Shown here: positions 19,733 to 30,287 of the stretch, piece by piece
Position numbering within the stretch: the stretch's first letter is position 1
How the letters are laid out: the number at the start of each line of letters is the position of its first letter
Assembly: GCF_025643255.1 (NCBI RefSeq)
Contig: NZ_CP087112.1
Span: forward strand, 434,001 to 498,000
Source: Halomonas sp. 7T
Lineage (GTDB): Bacteria; Pseudomonadota; Gammaproteobacteria; Pseudomonadales; Halomonadaceae
Length of the DNA stretch: 64,000 nt
Reading direction: 5' to 3'
The notes under the pieces: model-generated
Databases searched by the model: none
Seen by the model: only the letters and a program-made list of their open reading frames with translations
What the model was told of the DNA's origin: nothing
Position numbers and translations under genes: made by a program

Positions 19733-21589
19733 ATGGCTGGAAATGCGCAGCAGCAGTCACGTCTGAAGGAGTTGATCGCGCGCGGCAAGGAACAGGGCTA
19801 CCTGACCTATGCCGAGGTCAACGACCATCTACCCGAGGATATCGCCGACCCGGATCAAGTGGAAGACATCATTGGCATGATCAACGACATGGGTATAAGT
19901 GTCGCTGAAGAAGCGCCAGATGAAGACACTTTGATGATGTCGGATCACTCCGCGGACGAGTCCGCTGCGGAAGAGGCCGTTGCGGCCCTCGCCGCCGTGG
20001 AAAGCGACGTGGGTCGCACCACTGACCCCGTGCGCATGTACATGCGCGAAATGGGCACGGTTGAGCTTTTAACCCGTGAAGGCGAAATTGAAATCGCCAA
20101 GCGGATTGAAGAGGGTACCCGTGAAGTAATGTCAGCGCTGGCGTATTTGCCGGGCGCGGTTGCCTCTATCCTTCAAGCCTACGATGCCACTCAGGATGAA
20201 GAGGCTCCAGGGCGTTTATCAGACCTGTTCTCTGGCTTTATTGACCCGGATGAAGGGATTCCCGGCGTTGCCGAAGCAGAAGTGCCCGAGCCAGAAGTCA
20301 CCGCTGAGTTGAGTGATGACGACGACATCGAGGGTGATGCCGACGACGAGGATGATGACTCCACCGCAAGCGAGGGTGGCCCTGACCCCGAGGAAGCGAA
20401 GGCGCGTTTTGAGCAGATCCGTGAGCAGAATGCCGCCGTTGAAGCAGCGCTTGCCAAGTATGGTCGTGGCAGTGCTGAACTCAAGGTTGAGCAGACTCGC
20501 TTAGCTGAGCTGTTTTCACCGATTAAGCTAGTGCCTAAGCACTTCGAGCGCTTGGTAGGTCAGGTGCGCATCAGCGTTGAGCAGGTGCGTGCGCAAGAAA
20601 AAGCGATCATGCAGCTCTGCGTTAAGAAAGCGAAGGTGCCGCGTAAGACATTTATTAAGTCTTTCCCAGGCAGCGAGTCTGACCGTAAATGGCTAGACGC
20701 TTTCCAGGAAGCACAGCCTAAATATGCCGATCGTCTAGAGCCGCTGCGTGCCGATATCGCTCGCTCACAGCGCAAGATCGCATTCGAAGAAGACATGGTG
20801 CAGCTCTCTGTGGCTGACCTTAAAGAGGTTAACCGCAAGCTATCCATTGGTGAGGCGAAAGCGCGCCGTGCCAAGAAAGAGATGGTTGAGGCGAACCTGC
20901 GCTTGGTTATCTCGATTGCTAAGAAGTACACCAACCGTGGCCTGCAGTTCTTGGATCTTATTCAGGAAGGCAACATCGGTTTGATGAAAGCGGTCGACAA
21001 GTTTGAATATCGTCGCGGTTACAAGTTCTCGACCTATGCGACGTGGTGGATTCGTCAGGCGATTACGCGTTCTATCGCGGATCAGGCGCGTACCATCCGT
21101 ATTCCGGTACACATGATTGAGACGATTAACAAGCTCAATCGCGTATCTCGCCAGATGCTTCAGGAAATGGGCCGCGAGCCGACCCCTGAAGAGCTGGGTG
21201 AGCGCCTGGAAATGCCGGAAGACAAAGTACGCAAAGTCTTGAAAATTGCCAAAGAGCCGATCTCCATGGAGACGCCGATTGGTGATGATGACGATTCGCA
21301 CTTGGGCGACTTTATTGAAGACGGTACGATGCTGCTACCGATTGATATGGCGACCGGCGAAGGCTTGATTGAAGCCACGCGTAACGTTCTGGGTGGCCTG
21401 ACCGCCCGCGAAGCGAAAGTCCTGCGTATGCGCTTTGGTATCGATATGAATACCGATCACACGCTGGAAGAGGTGGGTAAACAGTTTGACGTTACCCGCG
21501 AGCGGATTCGTCAGATCGAAGCCAAAGCGCTGCGCAAGCTGCGCCACCCCAGCCGTTCAGAGCCGCTGCGTTCGTTCTTGGATGAGTGA
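19733..21589 (+). CDS. rpoD: RNA polymerase primary sigma factor RpoD (sigma-70)
   Basis: Housekeeping sigma factor of 618 residues. Region 1.1 is at the N-terminus ([20 protein letters not shown]), then region 1.2 [20 protein letters not shown]. The non-conserved insert includes a highly acidic block near residues 195-215. Region 2 contains [20 protein letters not shown] and [17 protein letters not shown], and region 4 contains [27 protein letters not shown] box at 19655-19660 in the 223-base upstream gap may be the -10 of a rpoD-proximal promoter; no convincing -35 was seen. A strong terminator follows the gene. Confidence 0.98.
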   Translation: MAGNAQQQSRLKELIARGKEQGYLTYAEVNDHLPEDIADPDQVEDIIGMINDMGISVAEEAPDEDTLMMSDHSADESAAEEAVAALAAVESDVGRTTDPVRMYMREMGTVELLTREGEIEIAKRIEEGTREVMSALAYLPGAVASILQAYDATQDEEAPGRLSDLFSGFIDPDEGIPGVAEAEVPEPEVTAELSDDDDIEGDADDEDDDSTASEGGPDPEEAKARFEQIREQNAAVEAALAKYGRGSAELKVEQTRLAELFSPIKLVPKHFERLVGQVRISVEQVRAQEKAIMQLCVKKAKVPRKTFIKSFPGSESDRKWLDAFQEAQPKYADRLEPLRADIARSQRKIAFEEDMVQLSVADLKEVNRKLSIGEAKARRAKKEMVEANLRLVISIAKKYTNRGLQFLDLIQEGNIGLMKAVDKFEYRRGYKFSTYATWWIRQAITRSIADQARTIRIPVHMIETINKLNRVSRQMLQEMGREPTPEELGERLEMPEDKVRKVLKIAKEPISMETPIGDDDDSHLGDFIEDGTMLLPIDMATGEGLIEATRNVLGGLTAREAKVLRMRFGIDMNTDHTLEEVGKQFDVTRERIRQIEAKALRKLRHPSRSEPLRSFLDE

Positions 21590-21640
21590 TGCGTGAGTAG
21601 TCAGTAAATAGCTGGTAGCAACAACTAGCTGCTAAGACCA

Positions 21641-21675
21641 AAAAGCCCGCTGTTCTCAGAACAGCGGGCTTTTTG
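21641..21675. terminator. Bidirectional terminator after rpoD
   Basis: A perfect 16-bp hairpin (21641-21656 with 21658-21673) is flanked by A4 and T5 tracts. It sits between the convergent rpoD and AbgT-family genes and serves both. Confidence 0.9.
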
Positions 21676-21694
21676 TGTTATGCCGTTTAAGCGC

Positions 21695-23266
21695 TTATAG
21701 CGTGTAGTGTGTGGCAGACCCAGGGCCGACCGGCAAGCCGAAAACAAACACCCAGATAAAGAACAGCAGTGTCCAGCCAACCAGCATAAACAGCGTGTAA
21801 GGCAGCATGATAGCAACCAGGGTGCCTATACCCATGTCTTTACGGTAACGGGTTGCCACGGCAAGAATCAGCCCAAAGTAGCTCATCATCGGTGTGATCA
21901 GGTTGGTCACCGAATCGCCAATACGATAAGCCGCTTGAATGACTTCCGGCGCATAGCCCATCAGCATTAGCATGGGAACGAAGATGGGGGCCGTGACTGC
22001 CCACTGTGCTGACGCGCTGCCAAGCGACAAGTTAACGAAGGCACACATAATAATAAACAGCGCAAACAGGCCCGGACCACGTAACCCGAGTGATTGTAGC
22101 AAGTCGGCGCCAGCAACGGCGGTGACCGTGCCAAAATTGCTCCAGTTAAATAGCGCTACAAACTGAGCCGCAAAGAACACCAGAACAATATAAAGACCTA
22201 GGCTGCTCATGCTCTTTGCCATCGCGTCGACCACATCGCGATCGTTTTGCATGCTGCCGGCTAAGCGGCCATAGGTGAAGCCTAATACAGTAAAGGAGAT
22301 GGCGACGATGACGACAATGCCACGTAAAAAAGGTGAGCCGCTAATTAAGCCGGTGTCAGGGTTGCGTAAAATGCCGTTCTCCGGAACGACCATAACGGCA
22401 ACCAGTGCGATGAGCGCTAAGGTGGCTAACCCCGTCCCTTTCAGTGCACGCTTTTCGGTGCTGGTGAGGCCTTCCATGCGCTGCTGGTCGATATCGCTGT
22501 CCGCGTAGGCAGAGTCAAATTTGCCCAGCTTGGGTTCCACAATACGCTCGGTAACCAAGCCACCAATCAGCGTAACGAAAAACGTGCTGGCAAACATAAA
22601 AAACCAGTTGGCCTCAGCGCCCACCACATAGGCGGGGTCGAGAAGACGAGCAGCTTCTTGGGTAATGCCCGAGAGCAGAGGGTCGACAGTGCCGATCAAA
22701 AGGTTGGCACTGTAGCCACCGGAGACGCCGCAAAATGCTGCCGCTAAGCCCGCCAACGGGTGCCGCCCCAGTGAGTGAAAAATCATCGCCGCTAGTGGAA
22801 TCAGTACCACGTAGCCAAGCTCAGCTGCCATGTTGGACATAATGCCCGCAAACACCACGGCGTAAGTCACGATGCGTGGTGAGCGGTTCAGCACCAGCGC
22901 CCGCATGCTGGCAGATAGCAGGCCAGAGTGTTCGGCAACGCCCACACCTAACATGGCGACCAGCACTGTGCCGAGAGGCGCGAAACTGGTGAAGTTCGTC
23001 ACCATTTCGGTCACTAGGCGTCTCAGGCCCTCAGCGTTTAGCAGCGAATTAACAGCAATCCACTCCCCCTCATTTGCGGGGCGTGGGTCGGCCACCGAAA
23101 CGCCTAATGCGCTAGCAATACCGCTGGCGATGACAACCGTTACACAGAGAATGGCAAACAGGGTGACGGGGTGGGGCAGTAGGTTGCCGAGCCATTCGAC
23201 GCTATCGAGAAAGCGTGTAAAGGCCCCTCGTTTTAGGTTTTCTTCACGATTTTTTAGGTTTGTCAT
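21695..23266 (-). CDS. AbgT-family transporter (p-aminobenzoyl-glutamate family)
   Basis: Inner-membrane transporter of about 523 residues with roughly eleven hydrophobic segments. Family members import p-aminobenzoyl-glutamate (AbgT) or export p-aminobenzoate and sulfonamides (MtrF, YdaH). Typical stretches are RFLDSVEWLGNLLPHPVTLF, MSNMAAELGYVVLIPLAA, CGVSGGYSANLLIGTVDPLL and a late IGDSVTNLITPMMSYFGL. The start could be this ATG or an in-frame one 45 bases upstream; neither has a strong ribosome binding site. No abgAB hydrolase genes are adjacent, so substrate and direction remain open. Confidence 0.88.
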   Translation of the reverse strand: MTNLKNREENLKRGAFTRFLDSVEWLGNLLPHPVTLFAILCVTVVIASGIASALGVSVADPRPANEGEWIAVNSLLNAEGLRRLVTEMVTNFTSFAPLGTVLVAMLGVGVAEHSGLLSASMRALVLNRSPRIVTYAVVFAGIMSNMAAELGYVVLIPLAAMIFHSLGRHPLAGLAAAFCGVSGGYSANLLIGTVDPLLSGITQEAARLLDPAYVVGAEANWFFMFASTFFVTLIGGLVTERIVEPKLGKFDSAYADSDIDQQRMEGLTSTEKRALKGTGLATLALIALVAVMVVPENGILRNPDTGLISGSPFLRGIVVIVAISFTVLGFTYGRLAGSMQNDRDVVDAMAKSMSSLGLYIVLVFFAAQFVALFNWSNFGTVTAVAGADLLQSLGLRGPGLFALFIIMCAFVNLSLGSASAQWAVTAPIFVPMLMLMGYAPEVIQAAYRIGDSVTNLITPMMSYFGLILAVATRYRKDMGIGTLVAIMLPYTLFMLVGWTLLFFIWVFVFGLPVGPGSATHYTL

Positions 23267-23453
23267 AGGGTTTATGTCGTTAGTGTGGGGTTTTTTAGTA
23301 AAAGTGCCCATAAGGCCTAGCGCGCGACACTACGTTGAAGCGAGGGATCGCGCAAATGGCTTTGCGTATAGCGACATATAAAAAATGAAATGCCGCCTTA
23401 TGCGGGCTGTTAAACCGAATAAAGGCGGCGGGTATAGACGGCTAAGGAAAGAG

Positions 23454-24101
23454 TTACTGAGCGGCGTTGCGAGCTTTATGAATGCGCAGGGCGAGTAGCA
23501 GTAATTCCAGAGTGGCGATCAAAATTAAGCTATATCCAAGGAGTTCAACGACTTCTTCAGCAACGCTTTTGAAGGTTCCCGAATAACTCTCTTCAAGCAC
23601 TGCGCGCCAAAAGTCTTGCCGACCATAGAGGCGTGAGAATATATAGGTCGTCAGCACGCCGGCAGTGAACAAGCCAAAGGCAAATGTATTGCTATAGTGA
23701 GCGAACTCTTCCAGAAAGCGACGACGATGAATAATGACCCAAGCCAAAGAGGGAACGATAATGAGAGCAACCAATATCTTCCACATGTGCCGAGCCACGT
23801 AGGTATCAAGAAAGTGATCCTGTTCACGCACCAGCGAAGCAGCGACAAAAGCCAACAGTAGCAGCGTGACAGTGGGCCACACCTTAAGGATATGGCGGAT
23901 ATAAATCAGCATTGCGCAGCACGTAGCCAGCACTAGTGTTTGGGTGAACTCAGTAAAACCTAGCTCTGAAAATCGCACGTTGGGAAGGTAAAGCGCTTCA
24001 AGATAAGCACCTTGGGCAATGGCGCCAATAAATAAAACGTATAGCACTGCACGCACGAGGATAGTTTGAAATCCTATCGGCCAAGCAGGGGGAGAAGGCA
24101 T
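23454..24101 (-). CDS. Conserved-looking multi-pass membrane protein, function unknown
   Basis: I do not recognise this 215-residue protein. It has about six hydrophobic segments (near 15-37, 50-70, 75-93, 105-125, 138-158, 185-207). Charged residues that look constrained lie near membrane ends: REQDHFLDTYVARHMWK after segment 3, FSRLYGRQDFW after segment 5, and VAEEVVELLGY at the start of segment 6. Paired acids inside a membrane protein hint at an ion- or metal-handling or hydrolytic site, but that is only inference. The start is supported by AAGGA eight bases upstream. It is divergent from sdaA, with a palindrome just upstream. Confidence 0.75.
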   Translation of the reverse strand: MPSPPAWPIGFQTILVRAVLYVLFIGAIAQGAYLEALYLPNVRFSELGFTEFTQTLVLATCCAMLIYIRHILKVWPTVTLLLLAFVAASLVREQDHFLDTYVARHMWKILVALIIVPSLAWVIIHRRRFLEEFAHYSNTFAFGLFTAGVLTTYIFSRLYGRQDFWRAVLEESYSGTFKSVAEEVVELLGYSLILIATLELLLLALRIHKARNAAQ

Positions 24102-24136
24102 ACCAACATCCTTTGTATGTAGGCTGAGTCATTATC

Positions 24137-24153
24137 TGCATGTGATACATGCA
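24137..24153. promoter_or_regulatory. Perfect palindrome upstream of the orphan membrane protein
   Basis: TGCATGT and ACATGCA are separated by three bases (24137-24153), 35 bases upstream of the membrane-protein start and about 135 bases upstream of sdaA. It has the size of a dimeric regulator site; the regulator is unknown. Confidence 0.4.
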
Positions 24154-24288
24154 TAGGTGAATGTTCATTATATCGTCACACTTATATGTTCGCACGTCGA
24201 TATTGCGCTTATTAACGCGACATCTAGTCGTCGGCGCTACAACATGTTACCCAGGTAGGTATAAACAACGTGGTGAGGCGTTAAAGAC

Positions 24289-25656
24289 ATGGCAATTAGT
24301 GTATTTGATCTTTTCAGAATTGGGATTGGGCCCTCTAGCTCTCATACGGTTGGGCCAATGCGCGCCGCTAGTGCGTTCGCGGGGTCATTAAAAAAGCAGC
24401 CGCTAAGCCGTCTGGTGGTTCGGCTGCATGGCTCTCTAGCATCGACAGGTATTGGGCACGGCACCGACCGAGCGGTTGTTATGGGGCTGATGGGCGAAGC
24501 GCCGGAGACTATTGACCCTGATACCATCGAGTCACGCTTGAAGGCGCTTGACCAAGGTGCTCCGTTATCACTGCCGGGCGGTCAGGCGCTAACGTTTGAT
24601 CGCCAGCGTGATATTGAGTGGGACGAGAGCTGCCTACCCTTTCACCCCAATGCAATGGTGCTGACCGCCTATCAAGGGGCGCACGTGGTGGCTGAAAATA
24701 CGTATTACTCCTTAGGCGGCGGCTTCTACATTGATCAGGCAAGTGCCGATCAAGGCGGTATTGAGGAGGATGCAACAAGACTGCCTTACCCGTTTGAAAC
24801 CGGCAATGAACTGCTTGAGCTATGCCAGACTCATGAGCTGCGAATCAGCCAGCTGATGCTGGAAAACGAGAAAGTGTGGCGTAGTGAAGAGGAAATTCGT
24901 CAACAGCTACTAACAATTTGGCAGGCCATGAGCGACAGTATTGATAATGGCCTAAAAGCATCGGGCTACCTGCCGGGCGGGCTTAACGTCAGGCGGCGCG
25001 CCAACTCATTGCATCAACAGCTGCTCTCACCACCCGCTAACCAGCGGCTAATTGTGTCTAGTTTTACGGTGATGGATTGGGTCAATCTTTTTGCCCTTGC
25101 AGTAAACGAGGAGAATGCTGCCGGAAGGCGTATGGTGACTGCGCCTACGAACGGCGCGGCGGGCATTGTGCCGGCGGTATTGGCTTATTACCGTAAGTTT
25201 GAGCCTGACGCCTGCGATGCGGACGTCGTGGACTTTTTATTGGCGGCAGGGGCGATCGGTATTTTGTGCAAGAAAAATGCCTCGATATCCGGCGCTGAAG
25301 TTGGCTGCCAAGGAGAAGTGGGCTCTGCCTGTGCCATGGCGGCGGCAGGGTTAGCAGAGGTATTAGGAGGCTCAGCAAAGCAGGTGGAAAACGCGGCCGA
25401 AATTGGCCTTGAACATAATCTGGGCCTGACCTGCGACCCAGTGGCGGGGTTAGTACAGGTGCCCTGTATTGAGCGTAATGCGATTGCCTCCGTAAAGGCC
25501 ATTAACGCAGCGCGTATGGCGCTTCACGGCGACGGCGACCATTTTGTCTCGCTGGATAAGGTCATACGCACCATGCGCGATACCGGTCGCGATATGCAGG
25601 ATAAATATAAAGAGACCTCCAAGGGGGGCTTGGCTGTCAATGCCATTGAGTGTTAA
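24289..25656 (+). CDS. sdaA: L-serine dehydratase, iron-sulfur type, single chain
   Basis: Oxygen-sensitive [4Fe-4S] enzyme that deaminates L-serine to pyruvate and ammonia. At 455 residues it is the single-chain type of E. coli SdaA. The beta domain starts [20 protein letters not shown]. The alpha domain has [18 protein letters not shown]. Cysteines expected to bind the cluster lie in [20 protein letters not shown] and [19 protein letters not shown]. It ends with [13 protein letters not shown]. Its stop codon shares the palindrome TTAA with the stop of the convergent LysR gene. Confidence 0.95.
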   Translation: MAISVFDLFRIGIGPSSSHTVGPMRAASAFAGSLKKQPLSRLVVRLHGSLASTGIGHGTDRAVVMGLMGEAPETIDPDTIESRLKALDQGAPLSLPGGQALTFDRQRDIEWDESCLPFHPNAMVLTAYQGAHVVAENTYYSLGGGFYIDQASADQGGIEEDATRLPYPFETGNELLELCQTHELRISQLMLENEKVWRSEEEIRQQLLTIWQAMSDSIDNGLKASGYLPGGLNVRRRANSLHQQLLSPPANQRLIVSSFTVMDWVNLFALAVNEENAAGRRMVTAPTNGAAGIVPAVLAYYRKFEPDACDADVVDFLLAAGAIGILCKKNASISGAEVGCQGEVGSACAMAAAGLAEVLGGSAKQVENAAEIGLEHNLGLTCDPVAGLVQVPCIERNAIASVKAINAARMALHGDGDHFVSLDKVIRTMRDTGRDMQDKYKETSKGGLAVNAIEC

Positions 25657-26549
25657 GTCAGCGAGTTAGATGGCAGCGTGGCCGTAATATTGTCGACCAA
25701 ATAATCAACCAACTGGCGGATTTTGGGTGATAGATGGCGGTGGCGAGGGTAAACCGCCCACACGGCGGTATCGTTGTGTTGAAAGGGCTCCAGTACCGAG
25801 ATCAGCTCGCCACTGGCCAGGTAGGGGGCCACATAATAGTCCGGTAGCTGGGCTAGCCCCAGCCCTTTGCGCGCGGCATCCAGCAGTGCGGGGCCGGAAT
25901 TTCCGCTCCAGCAGCCTTCCACCCGCACCTCGCGGCGCTGGCCATGAACCTCAAAAAGCCAGCTGGGACGCGAGCCAATCAAGCAGCGGTGTTGGCTCAA
26001 TTCTGAAAGGGTATGCGGCCTAGGCGCCTGGCGAAAATAGGCACGCGACCCCACGATATACTCCCGCCGTTCGCAGAGCCTGCGCGCAATTAAACTAGAG
26101 TCCTTGAGTACACCCATGCGTATAGCAATATCGTAGCCTTCCTCGATTAGCTCCACAGGGCGATTAGTAAAATGCATGTGTACATCTAGCTGAGGGTGCA
26201 AGCGTTGGAAATCATTGACCAGTGGCGCAATGTAGCGCTCGCCAAACGTGGTGGCAGAGGTCAGTTTCAATAGCCCTCGTGGGTTGGCCTGTAACTCGCT
26301 AATAGCTTGTTCGGCATCCCGCAAGCCGTCAAATAAGTGGCGGCAGTGCTCGACGTAAATAGCGCCTGCATCGGTTAAGCGAATTTGTCGGGTGGTGCGA
26401 TATAAAAGCTGCACGCCCAACTGATTTTCAAGTTGGCTAACGAGTCGACTGATATGCGAGGTGGAGACTTTTAAATGCCGAGCGGCAGCTGAAAATGTGC
26501 CTAGTCTCACCACCTCTACAAAGGCTTCGATGCGGTCCCAGCGCTGCAT
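25653..26549 (-). CDS. LysR-family transcriptional regulator divergent from frmA
   Basis: The 298-residue regulator has an N-terminal winged HTH (AFVEVVRLGTFSAAARHLKV, STSHISRLVSQLE, RTTRQIRLTDAG) and a LysR substrate-binding domain from about residue 90. The ATG at 26549 is chosen because AGGAG lies five bases upstream; a longer in-frame start has no such site. Divergent placement from the formaldehyde-detoxification genes, 160 bases apart, suggests it controls frmA-fghA and itself. The ligand is unknown. A perfect inverted repeat lies just upstream of its start. Confidence 0.9.
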   Translation of the reverse strand: MQRWDRIEAFVEVVRLGTFSAAARHLKVSTSHISRLVSQLENQLGVQLLYRTTRQIRLTDAGAIYVEHCRHLFDGLRDAEQAISELQANPRGLLKLTSATTFGERYIAPLVNDFQRLHPQLDVHMHFTNRPVELIEEGYDIAIRMGVLKDSSLIARRLCERREYIVGSRAYFRQAPRPHTLSELSQHRCLIGSRPSWLFEVHGQRREVRVEGCWSGNSGPALLDAARKGLGLAQLPDYYVAPYLASGELISVLEPFQHNDTAVWAVYPRHRHLSPKIRQLVDYLVDNITATLPSNSLT

Positions 26550-26568
26550 GGACGCTCCTGATAAACGG

Positions 26569-26591
26569 TTATTGTTGCTCAGTGACAATAA
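26569..26591. promoter_or_regulatory. Candidate operator between LysR regulator and frmA
   Basis: TTATTGT at 26569-26575 and ACAATAA at 26585-26591 form a perfect 7-bp inverted repeat with nine bases between, 20 bases upstream of the LysR start. LysR proteins bind dyads of this kind, although the strict T-N11-A core is not exactly met. It is a good candidate for autoregulation and control of frmA. Confidence 0.45.
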
Positions 26592-26688
26592 TCTTATGAG
26601 TGTATCCCGCTTTATCCGAGTCGACTAGCTGACCTACACTGCAACTCACCAAGGTTGATACCCAAATTAAATATCCGACATTGATTGA

Positions 26689-27819
<1,131 letters not shown>

Positions 27820-27850
27820 GTATTATCTATTAAAGCGTACCGGGTAAACG

Positions 27851-27880
27851 AACGCGGTAGGGTAACCTGCCGCGTTTTCA
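27851..27880 (+). terminator. Intra-operon hairpin between frmA and fghA
   Basis: An 11-bp stem with one T-G pair (27851-27861 with 27866-27876, loop GTAA) is followed by a T-rich stretch, just before the fghA ribosome binding site. It could act as a partial terminator or an RNA-stabilising stem that sets the ratio of the two enzymes. Confidence 0.55.
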
Positions 27881-27899
27881 TCTTTAAAGGAGCCTGCCC

Positions 27900-28754
27900 A
27901 TGAGCATGAGCGAAACGTTAGAACTGGTGTCGGCTAACCGCAGCTTTGGTGGTTGGCATAAGCGCTATCGCCACTACTCCCGCGCGCTGGACTGCGACAT
28001 GGTCTTTGCGGTGTACTTACCGCCACAGGCCGAAAACGAGCGGGTACCGCTACTTTGGTGGTTGTCGGGCTTGACCTGTAACGACGAAAACTTTATGCAA
28101 AAGGCGGGTGCTCACCGTCTTGCCGCAGAGTTGGGCGTGGCAATTGTGTGCCCTGATACCAGCCCGCGGGGTACCGACTTGCCAGGTGAGCACGATAGCT
28201 ACGATCTCGGCTCAGGGGCAGGCTTTTACGTTAATGCTACCCAGGCGCCATGGAAGTCCAACTACCGCATGTATGACTATGTAGTCGAAGAGTTGCCTTC
28301 GGTCGTGCGCCAGCACTTCCCGGTGAACGGACGCGAATCGATCAGCGGCCACTCAATGGGGGGGCACGGGGCGTTGATTCTTGCGCTGCGCCACCCTGGC
28401 AGATTCCGCTCGGTTTCGGCGTTTGCTCCTGTCGTTAATCCCATGAACTGTCCCTGGGGGCAAAAAGCATTCGCCAGCTATCTGGGCGATGATACGTCCC
28501 GCTGGCGCCAATATGATGCTTGCGAACTGGTGGCTAACGGTGCTTCCCGACAGCGGCTGTTTATCGACCAAGGCGAAGCAGATCAATTCTTAGAAGAGCA
28601 GCTAATGCCTGAGCGTTTAGAGGCCGTTTGCGAAGAGCATGATCACCCGCTTACGATGCGTCGCCAGCCTGGTTACGATCATAGCTACTTCTTTATCGCC
28701 TCGTTCATTGAGGATCATTTGCGTTATCATGCGGAACACCTCATGAAGCGCTAA
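27900..28754 (+). CDS. fghA: S-formylglutathione hydrolase
   Basis: Alpha/beta hydrolase (esterase D family) that hydrolyses S-formylglutathione to formate and glutathione, completing formaldehyde detoxification after FrmA. At 284 residues it is normal length. The nucleophile is S152 in SGHSMGGHGAL. The acid is expected in FIDQGEADQFL and the histidine in PGYDHSYFF. The N-terminal oxyanion area is LWWLSGLTCNDENFMQKAG. AAAGGAG lies seven bases before the ATG. mtgA follows after 10 bases and may be read from the same transcript. Confidence 0.95.
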   Translation: MSMSETLELVSANRSFGGWHKRYRHYSRALDCDMVFAVYLPPQAENERVPLLWWLSGLTCNDENFMQKAGAHRLAAELGVAIVCPDTSPRGTDLPGEHDSYDLGSGAGFYVNATQAPWKSNYRMYDYVVEELPSVVRQHFPVNGRESISGHSMGGHGALILALRHPGRFRSVSAFAPVVNPMNCPWGQKAFASYLGDDTSRWRQYDACELVANGASRQRLFIDQGEADQFLEEQLMPERLEAVCEEHDHPLTMRRQPGYDHSYFFIASFIEDHLRYHAEHLMKR

Positions 28755-28764
28755 GGATACCGAA

Positions 28765-29481
28765 ATGCTCAATTGCGCGCTGCGCCGTTTTCTTCGCCTG
28801 CTATGGCGTCTTGTTTGGCGTACCGCGTTGGCGTTTGTCGTGCTTTCTGTGGGATTCGTGCTGCTATTTCGCTTTGTGCCTCCCCCGGGTTCCATGGTGA
28901 TGGTGGAGCGTAAAATTCAAAGCTGGGTAAACAGTGAGCCGATCACTATCAACCGCCAATGGCGCAGTTGGGATGATCTGTCCAGTAATGCCAAACTTGC
29001 GGTGATTGCAGCTGAGGATCAGCGTTTCCCCCTTCATCGCGGTTTTGACGTTGTTGAACTGCGCCGTGCTTGGCAAGCGAGCCGTGACGGTTCACGATTA
29101 CGCGGGGCCAGTACGCTCAGCCAGCAGACCGCGAAAAATGTTTTTTTATGGAGCGGCCGCAGCTGGGTACGCAAAGGTCTTGAGGCATGGTTTACGCTGC
29201 TGATTGAAATGCTGTGGAGTAAGCAGCGCATTCTTGAGGTGTATTTAAACGTCGCCGAATGGGACACCGGAGTGTTTGGTTTGGAAGCGGCAGCTGGCCA
29301 CTACTTTGGTGCTTCTGGCAGTGCCTTGACCGAGCGTCAAGCAAGTCTTTTGGCGGCGATCCTTCCCAGCCCACGTACGCGCAGCGCCTCTCGGCCGGAT
29401 GCTCAGGTAGAGCGCCGCAGCCAGTGGATACGTCAGCAAATGCGCAACCTTGGCGGCACGCGTTATCTGGAGCAGCTTTAA
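28765..29481 (+). CDS. mtgA: Monofunctional biosynthetic peptidoglycan transglycosylase (MtgA)
   Basis: Inner-membrane glycosyltransferase (GT51) that polymerises lipid II into glycan strands. The 238 residues start with a basic cytoplasmic tip and one membrane anchor (about 20-37). The catalytic glutamate is E84 in AAEDQRFPLHRGFD. Further GT51 motifs are RGASTLSQQTAKNVFLW, KQRILEVYLNVAEWDTGVFG and ERQASLLAAILPSPR. It shares a TTAA stop overlap with the convergent EAL gene. Confidence 0.95.
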   Translation: MLNCALRRFLRLLWRLVWRTALAFVVLSVGFVLLFRFVPPPGSMVMVERKIQSWVNSEPITINRQWRSWDDLSSNAKLAVIAAEDQRFPLHRGFDVVELRRAWQASRDGSRLRGASTLSQQTAKNVFLWSGRSWVRKGLEAWFTLLIEMLWSKQRILEVYLNVAEWDTGVFGLEAAAGHYFGASGSALTERQASLLAAILPSPRTRSASRPDAQVERRSQWIRQQMRNLGGTRYLEQL

Positions 29482-30245
29482 TCGTATTTTTCGTCGGCGA
29501 CTTTCGGCAACTTCTCCACCTGAGGACGAGCAAAGTAATAGCCCTGCTGAACCGGAATGCCTAATGCCAGCAAGCAGCGCGACTCTTCACGTGTTTCGAT
29601 ACCTTCGGCCACCAAATGTATGCCCAATGCGTCTGCGAGAGCGACCAAGCTTTTCAGGATAGCCTGCCGCCGCTTGCTAGCGTTGCAACCCATGACCAGT
29701 TCGCGGTCGATTTTTAGCGTGTTCGGGCGGAGATCCGTCAATAAGTCAAGGTTGGCGTAGCCGTTGCCAAAGTCATCCAGCGAGGTGCTAAAACCCATTC
29801 GGTGATAGCTCTCGATGATTGAGCGCATGTGCTCACGATCAACCACTCGCTCAGTTTCAGTGATTTCAAAGTTAAGGCGCTCGGTTGGCCAGCCTACCCG
29901 TTGTGACGCCTCAAGCGTTGCCTGAATACAGGCCTCCGGCTCATAGACCGCGTTAGGTAAAAAATTAATCGATAGCCGCTCCTGCATGCCGAGTGCGCTG
30001 GCAAGCTCTATTGCTTTTACTCGGCACTCCTGGTCAAAGCGATACATCAATTCATCGGTGACTTGCTCAAGAATCGAGAAGGCTGACTCCCCGTTGAGGC
30101 CTCGCACCAATGCTTCGTAATAAACGATGCGGCGTTTTTCAACATCCACAATGGGTTGAAATGCCATGGTGAAGGCAAAAGGAACCTTAGTGTCACAACG
30201 GTTGCAGACTCCGTTCACTCTGGCGCAGTGAGGTTGTGCTGTCAT
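29478..30245 (-). CDS. Stand-alone EAL-domain c-di-GMP phosphodiesterase
   Basis: The 255-residue protein is almost entirely an EAL domain, which hydrolyses cyclic di-GMP. All key motifs are present: YEALVRG (E44), INFLPNA, FEITETE, SLDDFGNGYANL (D157, D158), LKIDREL (K178) and LVAEGIET (E214), so it should be active. Before the domain there is a short N-terminus with cysteines at 7, 14 and 17 (C-x6-C-x2-C), which might bind a metal or sense redox state; that is inference. No GGDEF partner is adjacent. It converges on mtgA. Confidence 0.9.
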   Translation of the reverse strand: MTAQPHCARVNGVCNRCDTKVPFAFTMAFQPIVDVEKRRIVYYEALVRGLNGESAFSILEQVTDELMYRFDQECRVKAIELASALGMQERLSINFLPNAVYEPEACIQATLEASQRVGWPTERLNFEITETERVVDREHMRSIIESYHRMGFSTSLDDFGNGYANLDLLTDLRPNTLKIDRELVMGCNASKRRQAILKSLVALADALGIHLVAEGIETREESRCLLALGIPVQQGYYFARPQVEKLPKVADEKYD

Positions 30246-30287
30246 GGTTGTCCAAACCTTAGAAGTTTCATTGCTGTTATTAATTAC

